From contig NZ_NRRV01000041.1 of assembly GCF_016583825.1 (NCBI RefSeq), forward strand, positions 1 to 48,188: a stretch of DNA of 48,188 nt, given 5' to 3'. Made by a program: the position numbers and the translations under genes. Positions 16,490-26,658 of the stretch are shown piece by piece. The stretch is from Thiohalocapsa halophila (GTDB lineage: Bacteria; Pseudomonadota; Gammaproteobacteria; Chromatiales; Chromatiaceae). The notes beneath the pieces are model-generated. The model worked only from the letters and a program-made list of their open reading frames with translations. It was not told the DNA's origin and searched no databases. Within the stretch, counting starts at the first letter, position 1; each line of letters begins with the position of its first letter.

Positions 16490-17110
16490 TCATACGCCCT
16501 TCAGCCAAAACACCATCGGCTTCGGCGACTCTGCAGTCTCGCCGATCTCCTGCCAGCTGAATGTGGTGCGAAGCTCCGGGTGCCGGGTGTAGCCGCGGTG
16601 CTGCCAGAAGCGCTCCAGCGGCTGGTAGCCGGGCGGGCGGCGAGGATCGTCCGCCGCGCGCTCCACGGCGCAGAAGCCGAGCCAGTCGAAGGGGCCGAAG
16701 CCGCTCGCCGGGTCCACGGCGAGGTCGCGGGCATGGGCCTCGCGCTCCTCGAAGAAGCGCACGCCGATGCCGCGGCCGCGGTACTCGGGCAAGAGCACGG
16801 ATTCACCCAGGTAGAACACCCGCGCCGGGTCGTAGCCGCCGGCGGTGAAGGGCGCCTGCACTTCGTCGGTTTCCTCCACCAGCGGCAGGCCCGTGGAGGC
16901 GCCGACGATGCGCTCGCCGTCGCGCACCAGCACCACGACGCTGCCGCGGGCCTGCGCGTAGGTGGCGAGGTACTTCGCCTCGTAGTCCGCATCGCCGTCG
17001 TAGAGATACGGATACTCGCGAAAGACGCGGATGCGCAGCTGCGCGAGGTCCGGGATGGCGCGCTCGAGCGCCGGACCCGAGACGCGCGTGATCTGGATGT
17101 CGTCGGTCAT
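16490..17110 (-). CDS. GNAT-family N-acetyltransferase
   Basis: A 206-residue protein from ATG 17110 (MTDDIQITRVSG). The acetyl-CoA-binding motif is visible as YLGESVLLPEYRGRGIGVRFFEER, with the R/Q-x-x-G-x-G/A pattern in RGRGIG. The preceding strands (SVVVLVRDGERIVGASTG) and the later WLGFCAVER and FWQHRGYTRHPELRTTFSWQEIG complete the fold. The substrate is unknown. It follows the glycosyltransferase-like gene on the same strand with a gap of about 95 bases, so the two may be co-transcribed. Confidence 0.8.
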   Translation of the reverse strand: MTDDIQITRVSGPALERAIPDLAQLRIRVFREYPYLYDGDADYEAKYLATYAQARGSVVVLVRDGERIVGASTGLPLVEETDEVQAPFTAGGYDPARVFYLGESVLLPEYRGRGIGVRFFEEREAHARDLAVDPASGFGPFDWLGFCAVERAADDPRRPPGYQPLERFWQHRGYTRHPELRTTFSWQEIGETAESPKPMVFWLKGV

Positions 17111-17204
17111 GGGTCGAGTCCAATCATTGTGCGTCTGGAAACAATGGCCGTGCCGGCGGGCGCTGAACCTCCACCAGGCAGGCCCCTCACGACGGAGCGC
17201 CGCC

Positions 17205-18314
17205 TCAGCCGCGGCGCGACAGCCAAGGCCAGAGCAGCTCCACCGTCTCGTCGACACCCGTTGCGGGCACCGGCGCCACCGGCCCCGCCGCCAGCAGCTC
17301 GGCGAGCGGCTCCGCGATGCGCCCGGCGGCGAGCTCGGCGGGCGGAACGGTCTGAAACGGCACCTGTTGCGCGAGCCATGCCACCAAGGGCGGCTCCTCC
17401 GGCCAGTCGCCGCGCGGCACGGAGAGCACCGGCACGCCGTGGCAGGCGGCCTCTGCAAAGGTGCCGTAGCCGGGCTTGGTGATGACGGCGTCGCAGCCGG
17501 CGAGCACGTCCGCCACCGCCGGAGCGCCCTGTCCGGCGGCGGGACCGATCAGCACCGCCCCCGGGCGCTCGGCGAGCTGCGGCACCGGCGTGAGCAGCAG
17601 CGTCTTCGGCGGCAGGGGCAGGTCCGCAGGCGGTACCAGGGAGCCGGCGCCGCCGAACTGCATCAGCACCAGCCGGGTGTCCGCATCGATCCCGAGGCGT
17701 TTGCGCAATCCGGCCGGGTCCCGCGGGCGGACGTCGGCGATGGGGCCGATATCTTGCGCATTCGGCAGCCATGCCATGGGCATGGACGGTGCCGGGCGCA
17801 GGAAGCGCTCGGCATCGGCGTAGCCATCGTGCATGTGCTGCACCAGCGACGCCGGCAGCTTTCTGCCGATGGGGCTTTCGGTCAGGATGTCGAGCCAGCT
17901 CAGCGAGCAAAGCCCAACGGCCGGGATGCCGAGCGCGCGGGCGGCGGTCAGCGGCAGCCAGGGGATATCCGCCAGCACCACATCCGGGGCCGACTCCGCG
18001 AGCCAGGCGCGCTGGGCGGCGAGATGGGCCTGGTGATCGGCATCGAAGTCGGTGTACGCGGCCAGTCCCGCCTCCCACTCCACCTTGAGCGGTCCGTCCA
18101 TCGGCAGGGGCACATCCAGCGCGAGGTCCAACAGGGTCGTGCCTGCGGGCATGCGCTCGCGGGCGAGCCCCTGGTCGACCCGGGCGGCGAGCGTGATTCG
18201 CACATGCGGGTCGCGGCGGCGCAGACCATGGGCCACCGCAGCGACCTGCGCGACATGGCCGTAGCCGTGCGCCGTGGCGGCGATGAGCAGATGCGCCGGG
18301 CCACTGCGGGACAT
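17205..18314 (-). CDS. MurG-like (family 28 type) glycosyltransferase, substrate unknown
   Basis: The 369-residue product has a GT-B type layout: an N-terminal Rossmann-like half beginning with HLLIAATAHGYGHVAQVAAVAHGL, and a C-terminal half with the donor-site pattern CDAVITKPGYGTFAEAACHGVPVLSVPR. That glycine-rich segment resembles MurG and the N-terminal domain of L-arabinokinase-type proteins. No membrane segment is apparent. The gene lies between a cupin gene and a GNAT gene, all on the minus strand. The sugar and acceptor cannot be named from sequence. Confidence 0.7.
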   Translation of the reverse strand: MSRSGPAHLLIAATAHGYGHVAQVAAVAHGLRRRDPHVRITLAARVDQGLARERMPAGTTLLDLALDVPLPMDGPLKVEWEAGLAAYTDFDADHQAHLAAQRAWLAESAPDVVLADIPWLPLTAARALGIPAVGLCSLSWLDILTESPIGRKLPASLVQHMHDGYADAERFLRPAPSMPMAWLPNAQDIGPIADVRPRDPAGLRKRLGIDADTRLVLMQFGGAGSLVPPADLPLPPKTLLLTPVPQLAERPGAVLIGPAAGQGAPAVADVLAGCDAVITKPGYGTFAEAACHGVPVLSVPRGDWPEEPPLVAWLAQQVPFQTVPPAELAAGRIAEPLAELLAAGPVAPVPATGVDETVELLWPWLSRRG

Positions 18315-18340
18315 GGAGCGACTCCGGCGGGCGCGGCGGG

Positions 18341-18733
18341 CTAGCCGGCGGACGAGCCGCTGGACTCGCCGTCGTTTTGGGCCGCGTCGGGCGCTGCTTG
18401 GAGATGCACGGCGAGCCAGACGCAGCGCGGCGTCTCGGACGTCGCCAGCACGCGATGCGGGCAGTGGGCCGGGATCAGCAGGTGGTCGCCGGCTGCGAGC
18501 TGCACTTCATCCCCGGCGAGGTCAAGGGTCGCCTGCCCCTGCAGCAGCAGGACCCACTCGTCGTGGGCTTGATCGTAGCCCACCGGCTCCGGCCGCGGGC
18601 TGCTGACGATGCGCTCGATGTGGACATCGCTGCGCCGGATCAGGGTGTCGAACTGCTCGCCAGTCTCCAGCAGCGGCAGCGCGTCGAAGAGGCTCGCCGG
18701 CAGGATGGATGCTCTCTGAGACGAGGCGACCAT
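18341..18733 (-). CDS. Cupin-domain protein
   Basis: A 130-residue single-domain cupin. The two conserved motifs are recognisable: an H-D-E-W-V-L-L-L-Q-G stretch (motif 1, with a histidine and glutamate that can bind metal) and LAAGDHLLIPAHCPHRV (motif 2, with the second metal histidine). Proteins of this size often act as small isomerases or sensors; the substrate here is unknown. It ends with an amber TAG at 18341-18343, evidence that TAG is a normal stop in this organism. It follows rpsT on the same strand, separated by a strong hairpin. Confidence 0.8.
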   Translation of the reverse strand: MVASSQRASILPASLFDALPLLETGEQFDTLIRRSDVHIERIVSSPRPEPVGYDQAHDEWVLLLQGQATLDLAGDEVQLAAGDHLLIPAHCPHRVLATSETPRCVWLAVHLQAAPDAAQNDGESSGSSAG

Positions 18734-18796
18734 GGGACCCTGCTCAATCGATGCCGGTCATCGTTGCCCCGACCGACCGCCGGGAGGTACCGATGC

Positions 18797-18814
18797 GAGC
18801 CCGACGCCGGGCTC
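18797..18814 (-). terminator. Hairpin after rpsT, possible terminator
   Basis: GAGCCCG at 18797-18803 and CGGGCTC at 18808-18814 form a perfect 7-bp stem with a four-base loop. It lies 36 bases after the rpsT stop. There is no clear uridine tract, so termination may be weak or Rho-assisted. Confidence 0.45.
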
Positions 18815-18849
18815 GGCGTAACCGACGCCCGTTGCCGAACGCAAGCGTG

Positions 18850-19113
18850 TCAGCCCAGGGCCTTGACGTGCGCGTTGAGCCGGCTCTTGTGGCGAGCGGC
18901 CTTGTTGGCGTGGATCAGGCCCTTGTTGGCGGCGCGGTCGATCACCGGCACGGCGGCCTTGTAGGCTTCGGTGGCGGCGGTCTTGTCACCGGCGCGAAGC
19001 GCCTTCAAGACCTTTTTCATCGCGGTGCGCAGGGTGCTGCGCTGAGCGGCGTTGCGCTGGCGGTGCTTCTCCGCCTGGCGGGCCCGCTTACGGGCTTGGG
19101 CGATATTGGCCAT
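18850..19113 (-). CDS. rpsT: 30S ribosomal protein S20
   Basis: An 87-residue, strongly basic protein that binds 16S rRNA in the small subunit. The sequence is typical throughout: [68 protein letters not shown]. Length equals the family norm. It is monocistronic as usual, with its own promoter upstream and a hairpin downstream. S20 in enterobacteria represses its own translation; whether that holds here cannot be seen. Confidence 0.96.
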   Translation of the reverse strand: MANIAQARKRARQAEKHRQRNAAQRSTLRTAMKKVLKALRAGDKTAATEAYKAAVPVIDRAANKGLIHANKAARHKSRLNAHVKALG

Positions 19114-19241
19114 GGATGCTTCCTGAAGCTCCGTGTGTTCTGTCCGGGGTGAGGTCGGGGTGCGGGCCGCCGATGGGCAGCGTTGCCGGCGCGTACGATG
19201 GGCCGACGCTCGTCTGCCGAACGCACGCGACTAAACCGCGT

Positions 19242-19270
19242 AGGATGTCGCAAATGCGCTGCCTTGTCAA
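19242..19270 (-). promoter_or_regulatory. Putative sigma-70 promoter for rpsT
   Basis: On the minus strand a consensus -35 TTGACA lies at 19270-19265. After a 17-base spacer follows CATCCT (19247-19242), a weak -10. It lies about 130 bases upstream of the rpsT start. The perfect -35 makes it the best promoter candidate in the gap 19114-19403, which holds no gene. Confidence 0.45.
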
Positions 19271-19403
19271 CGCGCATGCGGCACCCGCGGCGATTCCCGC
19301 CGTGTATGCCCGGGGTCGCTCAGCCACTCCAGCGGCGCAACGGGTCTCGGGCCGCTCCAGCGGCCCGGGCCAAGGCATTGCGCGAGTCGGCATTCGGCAT
19401 AGC

Positions 19404-20954
19404 TCACGGCATCACCGTCTCCACCTCAAAGCCCACCAGCGTGCGCTCATTGCGGCTGAATTCGATGCCGATGAGGTGCATCGGCAGCCCTTCGGCGCCG
19501 TACTTGTCAGCATAGCCCTTTTCTTTGATCTGCCGCAGGGCCGCGCCCTCGGGGGCCAGCTCCACCACTTTGAATTCGAACAGCCAGAGCCGGCCGTCGA
19601 AGCGCAGCCGCAGGTCCAGGCGGCCGTGGCTGCTCGCGTCCTCGGTCGCCAGGTCCAGGCCCAGCGCGGCCAGGTGGCTGTAGAAGACGCTGGCGTAGAA
19701 GCCCTCGTAACGGGCGATGGGGTTGCCGTCGTGCCATTGATGGGGGATGGCGGCGAACAGACTGGCGATGTGTTGGCGCAGGGCCTCCGCGTCGGCTGCG
19801 ACCAGCACATCGTAGAGCCGGCTGACGGCGCGCTCGGCCTGGGTGGCATCGCCCATCAGGCCCTTGAGCAGGGCATCGTTGAGCGCCGATTCCACTTCGA
19901 GATTGGGATAGCCCAGGCTGTACTCGCGGCGCGCGCCGATCTGGCGCGAGCCGGTGAAGGTCAGATACCCCGTCTGCCACAGCAGTGCCTCGGGGGCAAG
20001 ATGATCCACGTCGAAGGCCGAGAGCAACGCCTCCGAGGCCCGCACCCCGGCGAGGTCCGGCGCGAAATAGCCGCGCTCGGTGAGCACGTCCACCAGGAAG
20101 GTCGGTGTGCCGGTCTCGAACCACCAGGGCCGGAATTCGCGCGCATCGAACAACAGCAGCACATCGAAGGGGTTGTAGACGGCCTCGCCGAGCCAGTTGT
20201 AGCCGTTGTACCAGGCGCGGATCTGCTCGCGGTCCAGGCCTTCCAGCTCGGGCGCGAAGACCTGATCGAGATCCGCCTCGGTGTAGCCGCACAGCGCCGA
20301 ATACCGGGCGTCGACGGTGATGTCCCTGAGGTTGTTCAGCCCGGAGAACAGGCTGACTTTGCTGAACCTGCTCACCCCGGTAAGGAAGGCGAAGCGGATG
20401 TGGGCGTCCGAGTCCTTGATCACTGAGTAGAGGTTGCGCAGCCCGTCGCGCATCTGCCGCGCCGTCTGCGGGTCACTGATGTTGTCCAGGATGGGCTTGT
20501 CGTACTCGTCCACCAGCACCACCACGCGCTCGCCGAAGTGCGCATGGACCGCACTGATCAGCCCGTGAAAGCGGCCGGCGAGACTCTTGTGCGCGCCGCG
20601 CACGCCGAGCCGGGCCTCGTTGTCCGCCAACAGCTCGGCAATTCTCTGGTCCAATTCCCGTCTGTCGCGCAGCACCCCATCGGCGAAGCTCAGCCGAATC
20701 ACCGGAAAGCGCCGCGACCAGTCCCAGCCGCGCTCGGCCTCGAGCCCCTTGAACAGCGCCGCGTTGCCCTCGAACAGCTCAGCCAGGGTATCCAGGAACA
20801 GCGACTTGCCAAAGCGCCGGGGGCGCGAGAGGAAATAGGACTTGCCCTCCGCGATCAGGCGCAGTGCAAAGCCGGTCTTGTCCACATAGTAGTAATCCCC
20901 CTCGCGGATCTCCCGGAAGGTCTGGATACCGATGGGCAGGGCGCGTCGGGTCAT
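19404..20954 (-). CDS. AAA-ATPase-like protein with C-terminal PD-(D/E)XK nuclease domain
   Basis: A 516-residue protein of the widespread AAA-ATPase-like/PDDEXK_9 family. The N-terminus LPIGIQTFREIREGDYYYVDKT leads to a modified P-loop, SRPRRFGKS (44-51), in place of the classic GxxxxGKS. VVVLVDEYDKPILD is the Walker B equivalent. The C-terminal part has RLDLRLRFDGRLWLFEFK followed by IKEKGYADKY, the D-(x)n-E-x-K nuclease pattern plus the QxxxxGYxxKY-like motif of the family. Biological role is not established; such genes occur in many copies in some phyla and have been suspected of mobility or defence functions. It stands alone, opposite in direction to the cio genes. Confidence 0.8.
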   Translation of the reverse strand: MTRRALPIGIQTFREIREGDYYYVDKTGFALRLIAEGKSYFLSRPRRFGKSLFLDTLAELFEGNAALFKGLEAERGWDWSRRFPVIRLSFADGVLRDRRELDQRIAELLADNEARLGVRGAHKSLAGRFHGLISAVHAHFGERVVVLVDEYDKPILDNISDPQTARQMRDGLRNLYSVIKDSDAHIRFAFLTGVSRFSKVSLFSGLNNLRDITVDARYSALCGYTEADLDQVFAPELEGLDREQIRAWYNGYNWLGEAVYNPFDVLLLFDAREFRPWWFETGTPTFLVDVLTERGYFAPDLAGVRASEALLSAFDVDHLAPEALLWQTGYLTFTGSRQIGARREYSLGYPNLEVESALNDALLKGLMGDATQAERAVSRLYDVLVAADAEALRQHIASLFAAIPHQWHDGNPIARYEGFYASVFYSHLAALGLDLATEDASSHGRLDLRLRFDGRLWLFEFKVVELAPEGAALRQIKEKGYADKYGAEGLPMHLIGIEFSRNERTLVGFEVETVMP

Positions 20955-21122
20955 GGTGGCGAGGTCGTTTTCACCGCAGAGATGGACGTGTCACGCAGGG
21001 CTACAGCATAGCGCTCTATCCCGTCGCCGCGGAGCCCGGCGCGGTGCAACCGGCGGCGAACGGCGGCTGACCCGGTCAATTCCGCCACCGGCGCGGTCTT
21101 GAGGCGGGCGCATAGCGCCTCA

Positions 21123-21158
21123 GTGTCGTGACAAGCGGCGACGGCGCCGTCACGACAC
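21123..21158. promoter_or_regulatory. Perfect 10-bp inverted repeat in the cioA leader
   Basis: GTGTCGTGAC at 21123-21132 and GTCACGACAC at 21149-21158 are exact reverse complements around a 16-base GC-rich spacer. The right arm ends 14 bases before the cioA ATG and four bases before the GGAG ribosome binding site. It could be an operator for a dimeric regulator or, in the mRNA, a stem next to the ribosome binding site. No FNR-like (TTGATN4ATCAA) or other known box is evident. Confidence 0.6.
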
Positions 21159-21172
21159 ACCACGGAGCACCC

Positions 21173-22645
21173 ATGGACCTCGACCCGGTGACACTGTCGC
21201 GCATGCAGTTCGCGTTCACGGTGTCCTTCCACATCATCTTCCCGGCCTTCACCATCGGGCTGGCCGCCTGGCTGGCGACGCTGGAGGGCCTGCACCTAGC
21301 CACGGGCAATGCGCTCTACCGGCGGCTGTTCGCCTTCTGGCTCAAGGTGTTCGCGGTGGCCTTCGGCATGGGCGTGGTGTCCGGCATCGTCATGGCCTTC
21401 CAGTTCGGGACCAACTGGAGCGAGCTCGCCACCCGCACCGGGCCCATTCAGGGGCCGCTCTTGGCCTACGAGTCCTTCACTGCCTTTTTGCTGGAGGCGA
21501 CCTTCTTCGGCGTGCTCATGTTCGGTCGCGACCGCGTGCCGCGCTGGGCCTATTTCGCGTCCACGCTGATGGTGGCCCTGGGGACGACCTTTTCCGCCTT
21601 CTGGATCATGGCCAACAACACCTGGATGCAGGTGCCTATGGCCTATGAGCTGACGGCGGCGGGCGACACCGTGCCCACGGACTGGGGCGAGATCCTGCTC
21701 AACGACATACTCTGGGTGCGCTTCCCGCACATGCTGCTGGGGGCCTATCTGACCACGGCCTTCTCGGTGGCGGCCACCGGCGCCTGGTACCTGCTGCGCC
21801 ATCGCCACCGGCAGGCGGCGCGCACCATGCTGGCCATGGGGCTCGGGCTCGCCGCGGTGCTGACGCCGGCGCAGATCGTGGTCGGCCACTTCAACGGCGA
21901 GTACACCGCCGAGCACCAGCCCGCCAAGTTCACGGCCATGGAAGGACGCTGGCAGACCGAGCAGCCGGCGCGGCTGCTGCTGCTCGCCTGGCCGGACGTG
22001 GCAGCGGAGCGCAATGCCTGGGAGCTCGGCATCCCGTATCTCGGCAGCTTCGTGACTCAGGGCAGCTTCAGTGCCGCGGAGCCCGGCATCGTCACGGTGC
22101 CCGCGGACGAGCGCCCGCCGTTTCTGATCCCCTTCTACGGCTTCCGGGTCATGGTGGGGCTGGGGCTGGTCATGCTGGCGCTGTCCTGGGGCGGTGTCCG
22201 GCTCATGGCCAAGGGCCGCTTCCGCGACCCGGAGCGCCTGCCGCGCTGGTTCCTGTGGGCGGTCTTCCTGCACTTCCCGAGCGGGTTCATCGCGGTGTTG
22301 GCGGGCTGGTTTACAGCCGAGGTGGGCCGCCAGCCCTGGGTGGTGCAGGGGCTGCTGCGCACCGCCGATGCGGTGACGCCGAGCCTCTCCGGCGAGGCGG
22401 TGCTGGTGTCGCTGGTGGCCTATGTCACGGTGTATGCGCTGATCTTCTCCGCCGGCACCTTCTACATCTACCGTCTGCTGCGCGCCGGGCTCGATGAGAC
22501 GGACCCGGACCCCGCTGATCCCCCGGCGGCGACGCTCGGGCCGACGCGGGAGCCGAGGGTCACGCCGAGCCGCCCCCTGGGCGCCGCCGGCAGCGGCGTC
22601 CGACCCGATGCGGCGCCTTCGGCACCGCGGCAAGACCCGGCCTAA
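21173..22645 (+). CDS. cioA: Cytochrome bd-type quinol oxidase subunit I (CioA type)
   Basis: Subunit I of the bd oxidase carries haems b558, b595 and d and oxidises quinol while reducing oxygen. The 490-residue product starts at ATG 21173, seven bases after GGAG. Expected features are visible: the His ligand in SFHIIFPAF, the second His in RFPHMLLGAY, a Met ligand in the GFRVMVGLG helix, and GRQPW near the quinol site. The length and short periplasmic Q-loop match the cyanide-insensitive CioA class rather than E. coli CydA. The C-terminal 40 residues are a proline- and alanine-rich tail. CioB follows after 35 bases. A perfect inverted repeat precedes the start. Confidence 0.92.
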   Translation: MDLDPVTLSRMQFAFTVSFHIIFPAFTIGLAAWLATLEGLHLATGNALYRRLFAFWLKVFAVAFGMGVVSGIVMAFQFGTNWSELATRTGPIQGPLLAYESFTAFLLEATFFGVLMFGRDRVPRWAYFASTLMVALGTTFSAFWIMANNTWMQVPMAYELTAAGDTVPTDWGEILLNDILWVRFPHMLLGAYLTTAFSVAATGAWYLLRHRHRQAARTMLAMGLGLAAVLTPAQIVVGHFNGEYTAEHQPAKFTAMEGRWQTEQPARLLLLAWPDVAAERNAWELGIPYLGSFVTQGSFSAAEPGIVTVPADERPPFLIPFYGFRVMVGLGLVMLALSWGGVRLMAKGRFRDPERLPRWFLWAVFLHFPSGFIAVLAGWFTAEVGRQPWVVQGLLRTADAVTPSLSGEAVLVSLVAYVTVYALIFSAGTFYIYRLLRAGLDETDPDPADPPAATLGPTREPRVTPSRPLGAAGSGVRPDAAPSAPRQDPA

Positions 22646-22680
22646 CCGCCCATCCGGCCTGCCACTGCGGAGACGACGCT

Positions 22681-23682
22681 ATGCCCATGGACCTCGCGCA
22701 TTTCTGGGGCGCCGTACTGGCGCTCTCCATCCTGATCTACGTGTTGCTGGACGGCTTCGACCTCGGCGTCGGCATCCTCTTCGGCCTGAACCGCGACGAG
22801 AGCCAGCGACGGGATATGATGGGCTCCATCGCCCCCGTCTGGGACGGCAACGAGACCTGGCTGATCGTCGTCGGCACCGTGCTCTTCGGCGCCTTCCCGG
22901 TGGTCTACTCGGTGTTCCTGTCCGCCTTCTATCTGCCGGTGGCGCTGCTGTTGGTGGCGCTGATCCTGCGCGGCGTGGCCTTCGAGTTCCGCTACAAGAC
23001 TCAGCGCGCACGCTGGATCTGGGACTTCGGCTTCATCGCCGGCTCGGCGGTGGCGGCCTTCGTGCAGGGAGCGGCCATCGGCGCCATGGTGGCCGGGATC
23101 ACCGTCGAGGGCCGCGACTTCGCCGGCGGGCCCTTCGACTGGATTGCCCCTTTCCCGCTGCTCTGCGGCATCGGGTTGGTGCTGGGTTATGCGCTGCTCG
23201 GCGCCGCCTGGCTGGTGCTGAAGACCGAAGGCGCGCTGCGCGACTGGGCCTACGGCTGGCTGCCGCGGCTCATGACCGGCGTCATCGCCTTCGTAGCCCT
23301 GGCGCTGGCGGGGACCCTGGTGGGCGATTTCCGCGTCGTCGACCGCTGGCTCGCGCAGCCCTGGCTCTTCCTGCTGCCGCTGGTGGCGAGCCTCGCAGCC
23401 TGGCAGCTCTATCGCGTCGCCGCCGAGCGGCGCTCGGAGTGGCAGCCCTACGCCCTGGCCTCGCTGTTATTCCTGACGGCCTACCTGATGCTCGCCGGGA
23501 GCTTCTGGCCCTGGCTGGTACCCTATCACCTGACGCTCGCAGAGGCCGCCGCGCCCGAGTCGTCACTGGCGTTCCTATTCTGGGGCGCCGGCGTCGTGGT
23601 GCTGCCGGTAATCCTGATCTACACCGGCGTCGTCTACTGGGTGTTCCGCGGCAAGGTGGACCCGGGACAGCAATATCATTGA
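22681..23682 (+). CDS. cioB: Cytochrome bd-type quinol oxidase subunit II (CioB type)
   Basis: Subunit II stabilises the oxidase. The 333-residue protein has about eight membrane helices and the family pattern near the start: YVLLDGFDLGVGILFG, then PVWDGNETWLIVVGT and ILRGVAFEFRYK. It ends in YWVFRGKVDPGQQYH, a typical CioB terminus. The ATG at 22681 is used; a second ATG two codons later is equally possible. It is translated from the same operon as cioA, with GGAGACG ahead of the start. A terminator-like hairpin with eight uridines follows about 190 bases later, beyond an additional coding-like frame. Confidence 0.92.
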   Translation: MPMDLAHFWGAVLALSILIYVLLDGFDLGVGILFGLNRDESQRRDMMGSIAPVWDGNETWLIVVGTVLFGAFPVVYSVFLSAFYLPVALLLVALILRGVAFEFRYKTQRARWIWDFGFIAGSAVAAFVQGAAIGAMVAGITVEGRDFAGGPFDWIAPFPLLCGIGLVLGYALLGAAWLVLKTEGALRDWAYGWLPRLMTGVIAFVALALAGTLVGDFRVVDRWLAQPWLFLLPLVASLAAWQLYRVAAERRSEWQPYALASLLFLTAYLMLAGSFWPWLVPYHLTLAEAAAPESSLAFLFWGAGVVVLPVILIYTGVVYWVFRGKVDPGQQYH

Positions 23683-23911
23683 GCTGGAGACGGAAGTCGT
23701 CGAAGGGCTCGTCGCCATCGCCGACTCCGTCAAGGTGCTGGCGGACAACGGCGGGCGCATGGAAGTCTGCACGGTGGCGACCGAGGGCTTCGACATCGAC
23801 AACGTCGGCATCCTGCTGCGGATGGAGGTCGTCGACGACGCCCTCATCTCGCTGAGCGGCTTTCAGACCCCGGGGACAACCCGGTGCTTTTTTTTCAGGG
23901 CCGAGGGCTGA
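23676..23911 (+). CDS. Unrecognised coding-like frame overlapping the end of cioB, start uncertain or lost
   Basis: In the +1 frame relative to cioB a stretch reads IIELETEVVEGLVAIADSV, continues KVLADNGGRMEVCTVATEG and FDIDNVGILLRMEVVDDA, and ends at the TGA at 23909-23911. Almost every third codon position up to 23866 is G or C, as in the real genes of this genome, and the residues look like an alternating helix/strand domain. The frame has no ATG before residue 30 and no clear ribosome binding site; ATT (23676), CTG, GTG (about 23728) or ATG (23758) would be needed. The last codons cross a terminator-like T tract. It may be a small gene with a rare start, a frameshifted remnant, or the 3' relic of a lost gene. 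No family was recognised. Confidence 0.4.
23868..23896 (+). terminator. Rho-independent terminator of the cioAB transcript
   Basis: CCCCGGG, a short GACAA loop and CCCGGTG form a stem with one mismatch, followed at once by C and eight T residues. It ends the cioAB operon, 186 bases after the cioB stop. The rest of the gap to 24048 holds a heptamer repeat array (23898-23942) and no recognised gene. Confidence 0.7.
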
Positions 23912-23942
23912 GGGCTTGAAGCCGAGGGCTGGGGGCTGAGCG
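23898..23942 (+). repeat. Heptamer tandem repeat, GGGCTGA family
   Basis: Units GGGCCGA and GGGCTGA, a 7+7 variant (GGGCTTGAAGCCGA), then GGGCTGG and GGGCTGA keep the 7-base period. The second unit supplies the TGA that closes the preceding coding-like frame. The same unit occurs at 11762-11789 and 45277-45304. Confidence 0.75.
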
Positions 23943-24048
23943 CCGGGGCCAGCGTCGCCTTGGCCGCGCCCGGCTGCGAGCGACGCCGACGAGAACGGCG
24001 CGTCGGTATGCTGGACGCGTCGCGGAACACGACACGGGGGCAATCGAG

Positions 24049-24435
24049 ATGTCGAGAGAAATGGCCGTGCTGCTGGACAACATCGCGCAAATCGAATTCG
24101 ACCGCGGCAAGCAGCTGCCGGGCTACCAGGGGGCCTACCTGGAGAAGATGGACAGGCGCATGGACGAGGATGGCATCGACCTGGACGGGGAGCATGTGAC
24201 GGCGCCCACGCAGGCCCAGAAGGCGCAGTTCGTGGCCGCCAATCTGGCGCATGCCATCGTCTCCGACAACGAGAGCCAGGCGGCCGCCTTCACCACCTAC
24301 CTGGCCGTGCGCCTGCCGGAGCTGAAGCAGGTCAAGATCCGCCGAGAAGGCGAGGACGGCTTCGCCATCGAGCTCGACTTCGAAGAAGACTACATCAAGC
24401 AGCAGCCGGTGCAGTTCATGCCGTTCAAATCGTAA
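24049..24435 (+). CDS. Conserved-looking protein of unknown function
   Basis: A 128-residue soluble, acidic protein starting MSREMAVLLDNIAQIEFDRG. It has no signal peptide, membrane segment or cysteine. The middle (TQAQKAQFVAANLAHAIVSDNES) looks helical, and the C-terminal part (ELKQVKIRREGEDGFAIELDFEEDYIKQQ) looks like alternating strands. I do not recognise the family. Codon usage matches the surrounding genes, and the ATG follows a GGGGGC stretch. It stands alone between the cioAB terminator and a convergent acyl-CoA synthetase gene. Confidence 0.7.
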   Translation: MSREMAVLLDNIAQIEFDRGKQLPGYQGAYLEKMDRRMDEDGIDLDGEHVTAPTQAQKAQFVAANLAHAIVSDNESQAAAFTTYLAVRLPELKQVKIRREGEDGFAIELDFEEDYIKQQPVQFMPFKS

Positions 24436-24472
24436 CGGCCGCACCGCGCCGAGCCTCGGGTCCTGATTGTCC

Positions 24473-24501
24473 AGCCTGGCCGCGAACCAAGCCACCAGGC
24501 T
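24473..24501. terminator. Hairpin between convergent genes
   Basis: AGCCTGG at 24473-24479 and CCAGGCT at 24495-24501 form a perfect 7-bp stem with a 15-base loop. It lies between the ends of a plus-strand and a minus-strand gene and could act as a weak bidirectional terminator. There is no T tract on either side. Confidence 0.35.
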
Positions 24502-24544
24502 CCCTGGCGGCCATCGTCGCGCTTGCAGCCAACGATCCGCTCGG

Positions 24545-26479
<1,935 letters not shown>

Positions 26480-26658
26480 GGCCCCTCCTCTCTCAGTGGT
26501 TGTCGCTGTTATGGCGCACCTCGCGGGGAGGTCGCCCCTGGTTATGAGCGGACGTTAACCCAGGCTCGGGCCTGCGACAAATACCGCTGCCCGACGGCGG
26601 ACGACCGGTTGGCGGGTGTCGAGCACGCGATCGCACAGCCCGGCGGCGACTGGCGCTG

